From positions 1,984,001-2,048,000 of the forward strand of contig NZ_JAHLZZ010000001.1 in NCBI RefSeq assembly GCF_018967845.1: a DNA stretch of 64,000 nucleotides, written 5' to 3'. This document shows, piece by piece, positions 43,856 to 52,336 of this stretch. The position numbers and the translations under genes were made by a program. Numbering within the stretch: the stretch's first letter is position 1; the number at the start of each line of letters is the position of its first letter. The DNA comes from Hymenobacter siberiensis. Its GTDB lineage: Bacteria; Bacteroidota; Bacteroidia; Cytophagales; Hymenobacteraceae. Under the pieces are notes generated by a model. It was not told where the DNA came from and made no database searches. It worked only from the letters and a program-made list of their open reading frames with translations.

Positions 43856-44182
43856 CTACTTCAGCTTTTCGTTATTCTGGTGGCGCTGGCTGTCGCGCTG
43901 GGTTTTCTTGGCCAGGTTGCGGGTCATGGCCTCGGTGAGGTCGATGCCGGTTTGGTTGGCCAGGCAGATGACGACGAACAGCACATCGGCCAGCTCGTCG
44001 CCCAGCTCGCGGCCCTTATCCGATTCCTTGAACGACTGCTCGCCATACTGGCGGGAGATGAGGCGGGCCACTTCGCCCACTTCTTCCGTGAGGATGGCCA
44101 TGTTGGTCAGCTCGTTGAAGTAACGGACGCCGGTGGTCGTAATCCAGGTATCGACGGTTTTCTGGGCTTCTGCGATGGTCAT
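43856..44182 (-). CDS. MazG-like nucleotide pyrophosphohydrolase
   Basis: The 108-residue protein has the MazG fold motif EExxE ... ExxD: LTEEVGEVARLISRQYGEQS and then ELGDELADVLFVVICLANQT, whose acidic residues bind magnesium. Such small all-alpha enzymes hydrolyse non-canonical nucleoside triphosphates. The C-terminus (NLAKKTQRDSQRHQNNEKLK) is basic. The frame is open upstream to 44221, but the ATG at 44182 (MTIAEAQKTVDTWI) matches family starts and avoids overlap with dtd. The gene lies 22 bases after dtd on the same strand, so both housekeeping enzymes may be co-transcribed. Confidence 0.85.
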   Translation of the reverse strand: MTIAEAQKTVDTWITTTGVRYFNELTNMAILTEEVGEVARLISRQYGEQSFKESDKGRELGDELADVLFVVICLANQTGIDLTEAMTRNLAKKTQRDSQRHQNNEKLK

Positions 44183-44204
44183 GGGTGCGGGTTGGGGAAA
44201 GAGG

Positions 44205-44651
44205 TTAAGCCGGGGAATCAAGCACGATGGTTACCGGGCCGTCGTTGAGCAGGCGGACTTTCATATCGGCCCCGAAGATGCCGGTGGGCACGGGCCGGCC
44301 CAGCTCGGCGGCCACCATCGCCACAAACTGCTCGTATAGCGGCTCGGCCACGGCGGGCGGGGCCGCTCCAATGTAGCTGGGGCGGTTGCCCTTGCGAGCA
44401 TCGGCCAGCAGCGTAAACTGGCTCACCACCAGAATTTGCCCGCTGATGTCCTGCACGCTGCGGTTCATCTGGCCGTTGTCGTCGCCAAAAATGCGGAGCT
44501 GCACCAGCTTGCGGCACATCCAGGTGAGCGAAGCCGTGTTATCGGTAGGGGCGAAGCCGGCCAGCACCAGCAGGCCGGGGCCAATCTGGCCCGTAACCTG
44601 GCCCTCAACGGTGACCGAGGCTTCGCTAACGCGCTGAATAACGAGACGCAT
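44205..44651 (-). CDS. dtd: D-aminoacyl-tRNA deacylase
   Basis: Dtd hydrolyses D-amino acids and glycine mischarged onto tRNA. The 148-residue protein starts MRLVIQRVSEASVTVEGQVT, has the catalytic SQFTLLAD motif (VVSQFTLLADARKGNRPSY) and the C-terminal Gly-Pro motif NDGPVTIVLDS that enforces chiral selection. Length is normal. It is divergent from the membrane protein gene at 44733. Confidence 0.95.
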   Translation of the reverse strand: MRLVIQRVSEASVTVEGQVTGQIGPGLLVLAGFAPTDNTASLTWMCRKLVQLRIFGDDNGQMNRSVQDISGQILVVSQFTLLADARKGNRPSYIGAAPPAVAEPLYEQFVAMVAAELGRPVPTGIFGADMKVRLLNDGPVTIVLDSPA

Positions 44652-44732
44652 ATTTTCTAAAGTGAAACGGGTAAAGTGGGAAATGAAGCCGAATGTTGCG
44701 CCAGGCGTGCCGACCTTAGCGCCAATCCGCCC

Positions 44733-46253
44733 ATGACTACTTCTGCTCCCGCAAATAACGCCCCCTTATCTGCCAGCCGCTGCTGGTGGCTGCTGGGGGC
44801 GTTGCTGCTGGTGGCCATCAGCCGGCTTTGGCGGCTACCCGAAACCGGTGGGCTCGACTTCGATTCGGTACACAACTGGCAGATAATTCAGCGGTTGGCG
44901 CACGGCGACTTTTCCGAGTTCTTCCATCACGGCAGCCCGGCATTTTCCCTGGTTTATCTGCCGGTAGTTGGGTTCACGCACCGGTTTTTGGCGTTTCAAA
45001 CCATCAATGCGCTGCTGGGGATAACGGGGCTGGGCTTCTTTGTGGCCTGGGTGAGCCGGCAAGCTAACCTCTCCGGCCCCGAAACGGCGGGCCTGACGTT
45101 GCTGGGCGGCACCTCACTGCTGCTCACGTTCTCGGGGCGTGACTTCACCATGAGCTCCCTCAACCTGATTCTATTCACTGGCCTGCTGCGGAGCCACTTG
45201 GCGCGTTTGCAGCGGCCACAGGCTGCCTCGCTGCCGCACGTAGCCGCCTGGCTGGCCCTGGGCCTGAGCGTGGACCACAAATTTCTGCTCACCATTCCCA
45301 TTCTGGTGGTGCTGGAAGTGTGGCAGCGCGATGGCCTGTGGTGGCGGCCCGGCGTGTGGTGGCGGGTGCTGGGCATTCTGGCGCTGCCTTATGTGCTGCT
45401 GTGCACGTTGGGGTGGCTGAATGGCCTTCCATGGTACCGCTGGCCGGCTTTCTATGTACTTATTGCCTTTCCCAACACCCCCAACCTGGCGGGCCGGCAA
45501 GCCGCCCTGCACCCCGATTTTACCTACTACCTGCGCTACCTGCTCAGCTTTGAATCGCCGCTCCTGCTGCTGGGGCTGGTGCTGGCGGGCGGACTGGTGC
45601 TGCGGCAATGGACAGGCCGGTTGCAGCGCCAGGCGCGCACCTGCACGGTGATGCCCTACCTGCTGGTGTGGGCAGCCTTGCTGCTGGCCGGCATGTCGCT
45701 GCTGGTGAAAGCGCCCCGGGGACTGTTTTTTGCCTACCTGCCGCTGGCCGCACTGGCCGTGCTGAGCGGCCGGCGCATGCTGCCCGGCTGGGCGCTGGCC
45801 GTGGTGCTGCTGGCTGCAGTGGGCCAGAATATTTTCCGTATTCAGCGCGAGCTTTATGCGCCGCTGCCCACGCACTACCCGCAGGTGGCGGCGTGGCTGC
45901 GGCAGCACGGGGCCACTCGCGTAGCCAGCACCGTGAGCCTGGGCCTGGCGCCCTATCTCGATAACCAGCAAACCCTGACCGTTATCACCGACGAGCGCGA
46001 GCTGCCGGCCCTGCGCCGCCAGGGTGTGCAATACGTGCTGCTCGATGGCTACCGGCATGTAACGGGGGTGGCCCGGTTCGATTCGCTCCAGGCCCAGCGT
46101 CCGGTGGCGGGCTGGTCTGAGCCGGCGCTGCAGCAGCCGCTGCTGTTTCTGGAGCATTCCGAATACACGGGGCTGGGCTACGCCGAAACCCTAGCCGCCT
46201 GGCAGGCCGCTCGGGCCGACTCACTGCCCCTGCGACTGTACCGGCTGAAATAG
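44733..46253 (+). CDS. Polytopic membrane protein, GT-C glycosyltransferase-like
   Basis: The 506-residue protein has about ten or more hydrophobic segments (for example WLLGALLLVAISRLWRL, LLILGLVLAGG-type and WALAVVLLAAVGQNIF) and a first loop with acidic residues, GGLDFDSVHNWQIIQRLAHG, in the position where ArnT/PMT-type glycosyltransferases carry their catalytic acids. Its C-terminal soluble part includes HYPQVAAWLRQHGATRVAST and the DERELPALRRQGVQYVLLDG block seen in such enzymes. It may transfer a sugar from a lipid carrier to an envelope acceptor; donor and acceptor cannot be told. The ATG at 44733 is preferred to 44676, whose extension is Cys-rich and unlike a membrane protein start. 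Confidence 0.6.
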   Translation: MTTSAPANNAPLSASRCWWLLGALLLVAISRLWRLPETGGLDFDSVHNWQIIQRLAHGDFSEFFHHGSPAFSLVYLPVVGFTHRFLAFQTINALLGITGLGFFVAWVSRQANLSGPETAGLTLLGGTSLLLTFSGRDFTMSSLNLILFTGLLRSHLARLQRPQAASLPHVAAWLALGLSVDHKFLLTIPILVVLEVWQRDGLWWRPGVWWRVLGILALPYVLLCTLGWLNGLPWYRWPAFYVLIAFPNTPNLAGRQAALHPDFTYYLRYLLSFESPLLLLGLVLAGGLVLRQWTGRLQRQARTCTVMPYLLVWAALLLAGMSLLVKAPRGLFFAYLPLAALAVLSGRRMLPGWALAVVLLAAVGQNIFRIQRELYAPLPTHYPQVAAWLRQHGATRVASTVSLGLAPYLDNQQTLTVITDERELPALRRQGVQYVLLDGYRHVTGVARFDSLQAQRPVAGWSEPALQQPLLFLEHSEYTGLGYAETLAAWQAARADSLPLRLYRLK

Positions 46254-46341
46254 AGTGCTTTTCAGGTTGGTGCAGTACCTCGTTCAATCGGCCATACATC
46301 AAGCTGAAAGCTGCTTCGGAATGAGTTGGATGTTGTGCCAA

Positions 46342-46398
46342 CGAAAAATCTCCGTGGTTCGGTCCTCAAAGGAGGGCTTAACCACGGAGATTTTTTCG
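46342..46398. terminator. Bidirectional terminator
   Basis: Arms CGAAAAATCTCCGTGGTT and AACCACGGAGATTTTTTCG (46342-46359 and 46380-46398) give A/T runs on both strands; it separates the converging membrane protein and GDSL-type genes. Confidence 0.9.
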
Positions 46399-46432
46399 GC
46401 TGAATAAATGGGCTCAACCCGTCGTACCAACG

Positions 46433-47851
46433 CTATTGCGCCGTTGCCGGTAGCTTGTTCACGTCGATGGCCGGGATTTTGGTGCGGTAGGCGCGGTTGA
46501 GGGCGGCGATGATGGTATTGGCCAGCAGCCCATTGCCGCGCGGCGTGAGCGTATAGTAATCCAGCGAAAAGAAATTGCCCCGCACCACCTCAGATGAGTA
46601 TTGTACGCCGGCCACCGAAATAATACCGGCTACCTGATTAAAAAGCAGTACTTCCGAATCCAGCGTGCTTGTGCTGGCCGAAGGGGTGAGGATGGGCAGC
46701 TTGTAGATGGTGCTGGCCAGGCGGTCAAGCTCATTGTTGTAGCTACTCATCACCCCCGCAATCCGGCTCAGCTCTTCGGAGTTATCGAGTACGTCGGCGT
46801 CGCGCACCGGATTGCGGCTGTCGCGGCCGTAGGGCAGCATCAGCGTCGCGCCGTTCACTACCACGGGCGTAGGGCGGCCAATGCGTGCAATGGCCGTGGC
46901 CAGTACATAGTCGCCATTGGTAATGGGCTGGGCCCCACGCAGGCCAATCGGGTCTTCGATATAAATGCGGGCGGTGTCGCCAAAGCTGGCTTGCAGGCGG
47001 GCCTGCAGGCCAAGGCCCTGGCCGGCCCGCAAAAACGGCAGGCTCGTGAGTGCCGGCAGCCGGATGATGACACCCGGCTGGCCTTTGGCCGTGAGGCGGT
47101 CGAGCACTTTGCGGGCATTGTTCCGCATAACGGTTATGCTGGGCAGCGCGGCCGCGTTGGCTCCGCACTGGCCGCCGCTGCGCACGTAGGGCATCAGGTC
47201 GTCGAGGCCCTGGAAGTAGGTGAAGAAGGTGGCTGTGGCGGCCGCATCGGTCACGGCTTGCAGATAGGTACGGCTGTCGGCGGCCGGCAGCAGGCGCTCA
47301 AAATAAGGGTTGAAAGGCGTGCCAGGCTTGGCGTTGACCTCGTTGCCCAGGCCCACTATTTCCAGCTGCGCCAGGGTGATGCCGGGAATGCCCAGGTTTT
47401 GGGGCAGGGCACTGGCCGTGGCAGCGCGCGCCAGCAGGCGCGTCGTGTCGGGAGTACCGCAGGTACCGGGAGTGATAATGAGGTTGCCCCGGAAGGCCTG
47501 CCCGGCCACGCGGGTGGTGCGCGCCAACCCTGAGGCGATAAAATCGACAAAGTTGAGGTAGCCGGTGCCCGAGCCCGCTTCCAGCAGCGGCTGGGTGAAG
47601 GCCGCCCCGGCCGAGATGCCCTGAAACTGCTGTGCCAGCAGGTTCGGGAAAGAATACTGTTGGCTGGCGCGGGTGAGGCCGCCCGCGCTCACACCGGCCG
47701 TGTAGGTGTCGCCCACGGCCAGGTAGTGGCTCAGGTCCAGGCCAGCGGTGGGAGTAGGGGTATCCTGAGCCGGAGCGCAGGCATTCAGCAGCAACGCGGT
47801 GGCGGCCACATAGGCAGCGCGGCCCGGGAGCGTAAAAGAAAAATGCTTCAT
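46433..47851 (-). CDS. SGNH/GDSL-type lipoprotein, predicted inactive
   Basis: The 472-residue protein has a lipoprotein signal (MKHFSFTLPGRAAYVAATAL, Cys in LNACAPAQ). It resembles the Bacteroidota GDSL-type lipoproteins, whose block I usually reads GNSLTAG; here it is VGDTYTAG, with Thr in place of the nucleophile Ser. The usual C-terminal D-x-x-H-P-x-x-x-G catalytic block appears as LDYYTLTPRGNGLLANTII, keeping Asp but lacking His. So the fold seems kept and two catalytic residues lost. ATG 47851 is chosen over 47923 because it makes a clean lipoprotein signal. It lies 55 bases after the FadL-type porin gene, as is common for this pair, so it may assist that porin. Confidence 0.7.
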   Translation of the reverse strand: MKHFSFTLPGRAAYVAATALLLNACAPAQDTPTPTAGLDLSHYLAVGDTYTAGVSAGGLTRASQQYSFPNLLAQQFQGISAGAAFTQPLLEAGSGTGYLNFVDFIASGLARTTRVAGQAFRGNLIITPGTCGTPDTTRLLARAATASALPQNLGIPGITLAQLEIVGLGNEVNAKPGTPFNPYFERLLPAADSRTYLQAVTDAAATATFFTYFQGLDDLMPYVRSGGQCGANAAALPSITVMRNNARKVLDRLTAKGQPGVIIRLPALTSLPFLRAGQGLGLQARLQASFGDTARIYIEDPIGLRGAQPITNGDYVLATAIARIGRPTPVVVNGATLMLPYGRDSRNPVRDADVLDNSEELSRIAGVMSSYNNELDRLASTIYKLPILTPSASTSTLDSEVLLFNQVAGIISVAGVQYSSEVVRGNFFSLDYYTLTPRGNGLLANTIIAALNRAYRTKIPAIDVNKLPATAQ

Positions 47852-47906
47852 CGCGGAAATCGAAATCGAAAATGCAGAATGAGGGGGTGCGGAGCCGATG
47901 GCAGGC

Positions 47907-49160
47907 TTAGAAGGCCACCGCAATGCCCATCGAGGCCGTATTGACGGCCATGCGGTAGGTGCCGGCTACATTGGACACCTTCGCGTTGGTGGGGGCCACG
48001 CGGGCGGTGCGCAGCTGGCTGTAGTCGAAGGCATAGGCCGCCTCCAGCGCCAGGCGGGAACTGAGCTGGTAGCTCAGGCCGGCCGATATGCCCAGGCGGT
48101 TAGCATCGAGGAACTCAGGGTTGATGTACTCGTCGCGCACGGGCGTCTCGTCGTAGTGAAAGCCGCCGAGCACGGTCAGCTTGGGGTTGACCTGGTACTC
48201 GGTACCTACCCGAAAGCTCAGGGCGTCTTCGTAGCGGCGTACGCTGCTTTGGGTGCGGGCGGGGGTGTTGCCCGTGGCGGCCACGCTCAACTTCAGCGAA
48301 TCGACCGAGCTCCAGCCGCTCAGCGAGAAATCGAAGGTGAGTAGCAATTTCTTGGTGATGCGGTCGGCGATGCCCACAGAAAGTGTGCTGGGCATGGTAA
48401 TGCGCGTGGTGAAGGCCGACCCGGCCGGGGCCAGGCCGGCATCGCGGGCGGGCACGCCGGTGGTGGTGAGGGTGCCGTTGTTCATTTTCAGCTGCACGCT
48501 GCTGCGGTAGCTGATGCCGAATGACAGTTTGTCGCCGCTGCGGCCGTACAGGCCCGCGTTCACCCCAAACCCCGAGCCGCTGGTGCTAAGCTGGGTCTGG
48601 GCCGCTTGGTCGTCGTACTGGCCCAGGGCGCTGCGCTGGCTGTACTTGCCAAACGCGTACACAAAGCCCACGCCGGCGCTAAAGTTGTCGTTGAGCCGGA
48701 TGCCCACCGTGGGCTGCACAAAGTAGGTATTGAGCTGGCTTTCCTGAATCACGGAGCGGCCTTCCCAGGTGCTGGGCCACTTGGTGTGGTAGCCGTAGGG
48801 AGTGGTGACGGCCAGGCCCAGGGCCACGCGCTTGTTCAGGGCGTGGGTGGCGTAGAGGTAGCCGCCGGGCTGCACCACCAGGTCTTGGTCGGTGCGCTGG
48901 TAGGTGTCCTGCCCCACAAAGGAAGCGCGCCGTATCTGGCCCATGCCCCCAATGCTGATGCGGGTGAGGGAGTCGGCCCACTGGCCCAGCAGGCCGGGAT
49001 TGGTGCTCAGGCTGGCAATGCTGTTGATGTAGGCCGTGCTGGCCCCGCCCAGGCCCAGTACCCGGGCACCCTGCGGGCCGCTGTCATATCCGCTGGCCAG
49101 GGCCGACGAAGCCGTTAATCCACAGAAGACAGGAATCAGAAAAAGAAGAGGTTGGCGCAT
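47907..49160 (-). CDS. OmpP1/FadL family outer membrane transporter
   Basis: The 417-residue protein has a signal peptide (MRQPLLFLIPVFCGLTASSA, cleaved near ALA-SGY) and the FadL-type start SGYDSGPQGARVLGLGGAST followed by SLSTNPGLLGQ, then many beta strands ending MGIAVAF with a terminal Phe. FadL-type barrels let hydrophobic compounds such as long-chain fatty acids pass sideways into the outer membrane. The start at 49160 is preferred to the upstream frame start (49265), which lacks a signal-peptide pattern. The GDSL-type lipoprotein follows on the same strand, and a -7 element lies at 49196-49189. A fatty-acid role would fit the glyoxylate-shunt genes a few kb away, though that link is only inferred. 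Confidence 0.88.
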   Translation of the reverse strand: MRQPLLFLIPVFCGLTASSALASGYDSGPQGARVLGLGGASTAYINSIASLSTNPGLLGQWADSLTRISIGGMGQIRRASFVGQDTYQRTDQDLVVQPGGYLYATHALNKRVALGLAVTTPYGYHTKWPSTWEGRSVIQESQLNTYFVQPTVGIRLNDNFSAGVGFVYAFGKYSQRSALGQYDDQAAQTQLSTSGSGFGVNAGLYGRSGDKLSFGISYRSSVQLKMNNGTLTTTGVPARDAGLAPAGSAFTTRITMPSTLSVGIADRITKKLLLTFDFSLSGWSSVDSLKLSVAATGNTPARTQSSVRRYEDALSFRVGTEYQVNPKLTVLGGFHYDETPVRDEYINPEFLDANRLGISAGLSYQLSSRLALEAAYAFDYSQLRTARVAPTNAKVSNVAGTYRMAVNTASMGIAVAF

Positions 49161-49188
49161 ACGGGCGGTTTTGCGGAAAATTGGGAAA

Positions 49189-49196
49189 CAAATGTA
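49189..49196 (-). promoter_or_regulatory. -7 promoter element of the FadL-type gene
   Basis: On the minus strand TACATTTG, an exact match to TAnnTTTG, 28 bases before the ATG at 49160. A -33 TTG is not clear. Confidence 0.5.
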
Positions 49197-49385
49197 CACA
49201 GCCAGCCGGTAGCAGCCCAGCCCCAGGCCCGTGGCCCACATTAAGAAATGAAATGCGACCACCACTGTCGCAGTCTCGCCAAGCTGCCCTGCGCAGGTGC
49301 TGTGAAGTGCTCAAGCCCAGGGCAGAGTGTTTGGAAGAGCGGGTTTTAGTTCGGCAAAAAGCTGGCTGGCGGCGCAGGGATTTTT

Positions 49386-50432
49386 TCAGCGCTTCACCCC
49401 CAGGCTGTCTAGCCGGTGCTGGTAGCGACGCGCATTGAGCTTGTGCTGGGCGTAGGTTTCGGCGAAGTCGGAGAAGCCGCTGCCGTCGGGCCGGGCGCAG
49501 AAGAACAGGTTCTGGTTGTGCGCCGGCTTGAGCACGGCCAGCAGCGAGCCCGGCAGGGGCGTGGTGATGGGGCCGGGCGGCAGGCCTTTGTGCCGGTAGG
49601 TGTTGTAGGGTGAGTCCACTTTTTTGTCCACGTTCAGCACGCGCTTGCGGGTGCCCAGGCCGTGCAGGGGCCAGAGCAGGGTGGGGTCGGCCTGCAGGGG
49701 CTGGCCGTTGCGCAGGCGGTTGAGGTACACGGCGGCAATGAGGGGCTTGTCGGTGGGCTGGGCCGTTTCGCGCTGCACAATGCTGGCCAGCACGCTCACC
49801 TGGGTGCGCGTCATCTTCAGCGAATCGGCCCGGGCCTGCCGCTCCGGCCGCCAGAATCGGCGGTAGCGGGCGGCCACCGAATCAAGAAAAACCGGGGCAC
49901 TGGTGTTCCACAGCAACCGGTACTGCCCCGGGACAAACATGGTGCGAATGGTGCAGGTGTCGAGATGGTAGCGGCGTTGCAGGCCCTCGTTATCGCCCAG
50001 CAGCAGCTCCAGCTTAAAAGAGTCGGTCTCGAGCCGGCCGCATACTTTGCGCGGCAGCTGGTCGAGGTAATGAAAGGGCTTTAGCTCAAACTTCACCGTA
50101 TCCTGCCGGCCAAACAGCAGCATCTTTACCAGGTCGATATTACCCATGCCGGGGTCCAGCCGGTAGCGGCCGGGCAGTATGTGGGTGGGGTAGTCGTGGT
50201 GCTCGGCCACCCAGCGGAAGGTGGTCGGTTCCAGCAGCAGCTCATGCTTTTGCAAAGAGTCAAGCACCGCCGCATAGCCTGTACCGGTGCGGATGTAGAG
50301 GTAGGCCGGGCCTTCGGCGAAGGCTGTGACGTTGGGGCGGTAGGCCACGCGCCAGACCGTGTAGCCGGCGGCGGATGCAAGCAGGGCCAGCAGCAGGAAG
50401 TAGGGAAGCAGGCGGCGGGAGCGGGGGGGCAA
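49386..50432 (-). CDS. mltG: Endolytic murein transglycosylase MltG
   Basis: MltG cuts nascent peptidoglycan strands and sets their length. The 348-residue protein has an N-terminal membrane anchor (LLPYFLLLALLASAAGYTVW), the LysM-like YceG region (FAEGPAYLYIRTGTGYAAVL) and the catalytic domain with the active-site Glu in LASIVQRETAQP, followed by KPLIAAVYLNRLRNGQPLQA and the DSPYNTYRHKGLPPGPI block near the end. Length is typical. It is preceded on the same strand by the RamB-like regulator, but a large hairpin lies between, so separate transcription is possible. Confidence 0.93.
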   Translation of the reverse strand: MPPRSRRLLPYFLLLALLASAAGYTVWRVAYRPNVTAFAEGPAYLYIRTGTGYAAVLDSLQKHELLLEPTTFRWVAEHHDYPTHILPGRYRLDPGMGNIDLVKMLLFGRQDTVKFELKPFHYLDQLPRKVCGRLETDSFKLELLLGDNEGLQRRYHLDTCTIRTMFVPGQYRLLWNTSAPVFLDSVAARYRRFWRPERQARADSLKMTRTQVSVLASIVQRETAQPTDKPLIAAVYLNRLRNGQPLQADPTLLWPLHGLGTRKRVLNVDKKVDSPYNTYRHKGLPPGPITTPLPGSLLAVLKPAHNQNLFFCARPDGSGFSDFAETYAQHKLNARRYQHRLDSLGVKR

Positions 50433-50486
50433 ATGCGTCGGGGCGTGGTGAGGGGTAAAGTTAGGGCCTTGACGCCCTCCGCGTCG

Positions 50487-50535
50487 GCCTCACCCCCTAG
50501 CCCCTCTCCACCGGAGAGGGGCTAGGGGGTGAGGC
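50487..50535. repeat. Perfect 23-base-pair hairpin
   Basis: Arms 50487-50509 and 50513-50535 (containing CACCCCCTAGCCCCTCTCC and its complement) pair perfectly across a 3-base loop. No T-run follows on either strand. The sequence type, an AGGGGGTGAGG palindrome, recurs in intergenic regions of many bacterial genomes. Confidence 0.85.
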
Positions 50536-50549
50536 GTTCATCTGGCCAC

Positions 50550-52049
50550 CTACCCCGCCACCAGCTCCGCCACGGCCGCCTCAAACGCGGCGCGTTCGGC
50601 CAGCCGCACAATTTCCGTCGGAGCCGCCGCGCGCGACTCGCAGTCGACAATCGGGCAGCGCTCGCAGGTCTCGTTCACGATGCGGAAGGGCAGGGCCGGG
50701 TCGGCCAGGAAGCGGATGTGGGACTTTAGGTTGTCGTCGCAGCGCAGGCCCACGGTCACGCTTAGGGCCACCTGGGTGGGAGTGCCGGCACGGGCCAGCG
50801 TGAAGCAGAGGTACTCATCCTCGGTGCCGAAATAGCGGGATTTTTGCGCGCCGGCCATCGTCACGGGGGCGTCGTCGGTGTCGGGCAGGGGCAGGGCGCG
50901 GGCCTCGTCGAGGAGGCGCAGGCTCACCCAGCGGCGGCAGTAGTGCTCATTCAGCTCGTTGCCGTGGGGGTTGTGCAGGCGGGCCAGGTGCAGCTCTTTA
51001 GTCAGTTCGTAGGGCGCGGTGGCGTCGGTCTGGTCGAAGCGTAGGAAGAACAGGCTCTGCAGTCCGAAATGCCGCGGCAATAGGGTGGTGAGGCGCTGCA
51101 TAAACATTTCGGGGCTCACGTCGTACTGCGTCATCAGGTTCAGCAGTAGCTCGGGCTGCCACTTTTTGGCCCCGAAAAACTTCTTCACGTCGCGCAGTAG
51201 GCTTTCCTCTTCCATCAGCAGCGCCCCGGCAAAGTAGGAGGCCTTAAAGTTATTCAGGACCTCATCGAAGGAGCTCACCTGCAGGCTACTGCTCACGTAA
51301 GGCCGCTCCGTCAGCTTCAGGTAGTTGAAGGCCACTTCGCGGCCCAGTACGAACGCCTGCTGGCCCCGGCTCAGGCCCGGCCGCAGCAGCAGGCGTTTGG
51401 TTTTGGGCTGGAAAACCGACCGCAGCCGGGCCTGGGTGGCCACGGCGTGCCGGCCCAGCGTTTCGCGGTCCAGCGTGTAGCCGTATTCCCCGGTTAGCAC
51501 GCGCTCCAGCTGGCTGAGGTCGAACGGCGCGGCGGTGCTCAGCTGATGGCTGCCCACGAAGGCGCGCACGTCCTGCTCCAGGTCTTCGAAGTAGTTGTCG
51601 TGCATCTCCTGAAACGAGCGTAGCGCGGCCAGAAACAGGTGTTCCTGGCGCATCTCGTAGTTGCGCGCAATCTCGAAGATGGTGCTGATGAAGGCATTCA
51701 TCCGGGCCGGGGCGTTGGCAATCAGCTCGATAATGCGGGTGGGCTCCAGGCCGTACATCTCCAGCGGAAACTCCTTCAGCATCTTGGAGTTCAGCAGCTC
51801 ACCGATGGGCTCCAGGCGGCGCGGGAGCTCCAGTGAAGTCAGCTGGTCGTAGCGCACGTCCAGGGCCTTGCTTAGGCTCAGAATCTTGTCGGCCTTGGGG
51901 TACTTCTTGCCCTTCTCAATCTCGTTGAGGTAGCTCACCGAGACATCGCAGACCCGCGCCAGCTCGGCCGGGCTCAGGCTGCGCTCCTGCCGCAACTCGC
52001 GCAGCTTCAGACCAAAAATGAGGCGAACGACCTGGCCGTGATTGAGCAT
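50550..52049 (-). CDS. RamB/ScfR-type short-chain fatty acyl transcriptional regulator
   Basis: The 499-residue regulator has an N-terminal XRE helix-turn-helix (about 12-68, LRELRQERSLSPAELARVCD with YLNEIEKGKKYPKADKILSL), a central IrrE/ImmA-like region (about 165-300, with VLGREVAFNYL in place of a protease HExxH) and a C-terminal ScfR domain ending in a Cys cluster CERCPIVDCESR. This is the architecture of RamB and MccR, acyl-CoA-responsive regulators of acetate and propionate use. It is divergent from aceB and aceA, so control of the glyoxylate shunt is likely. The ATG at 52049 places the HTH at the usual distance. A palindrome lies in the shared promoter region. Confidence 0.85.
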   Translation of the reverse strand: MLNHGQVVRLIFGLKLRELRQERSLSPAELARVCDVSVSYLNEIEKGKKYPKADKILSLSKALDVRYDQLTSLELPRRLEPIGELLNSKMLKEFPLEMYGLEPTRIIELIANAPARMNAFISTIFEIARNYEMRQEHLFLAALRSFQEMHDNYFEDLEQDVRAFVGSHQLSTAAPFDLSQLERVLTGEYGYTLDRETLGRHAVATQARLRSVFQPKTKRLLLRPGLSRGQQAFVLGREVAFNYLKLTERPYVSSSLQVSSFDEVLNNFKASYFAGALLMEEESLLRDVKKFFGAKKWQPELLLNLMTQYDVSPEMFMQRLTTLLPRHFGLQSLFFLRFDQTDATAPYELTKELHLARLHNPHGNELNEHYCRRWVSLRLLDEARALPLPDTDDAPVTMAGAQKSRYFGTEDEYLCFTLARAGTPTQVALSVTVGLRCDDNLKSHIRFLADPALPFRIVNETCERCPIVDCESRAAAPTEIVRLAERAAFEAAVAELVAG

Positions 52050-52336
52050 TTTTTGATTTGAAAATGTGGGGATTTGAAAATGCGAGAAATTTCTTTTGGT
52101 TGGATTGGCAAACGCCTGCCGCCGTAAAAAGCCGTTTCAAGCCGTTAAGAAACCGTTTCGTGACGAAGCCAGCTTTCTAACAAAGGTAAGCGAGGAAGCA
52201 AATTTTCTGATTTTAGCGAATATTCGCTAGATATTTAAATTCGCTTTGCTATGTTTGTGTCGGTTGTCATGCACCAGCCGCGAGAGAAAGACTGAACGAA
52301 GTCGTTTTCTCATTTCCACCTTCTCACATTAAAAAA
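52050..52336. promoter_or_regulatory. Divergent control region of the ramB-like gene and aceB
   Basis: This 287-base gap holds a 16-base perfect palindrome TAGCGAATATTCGCTA (52214-52229), a further half-site ATTCGCT (52239-52245) and a -7 element TATGTTTG (52250-52257, exact TAnnTTTG) reading toward aceB. The palindrome covers the place where the -33 element should be, so a bound regulator could block RNA polymerase. Near the regulator gene two direct copies of GATTTGAAAATG lie around 52053-52082. Which protein binds is inference. Confidence 0.6.
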
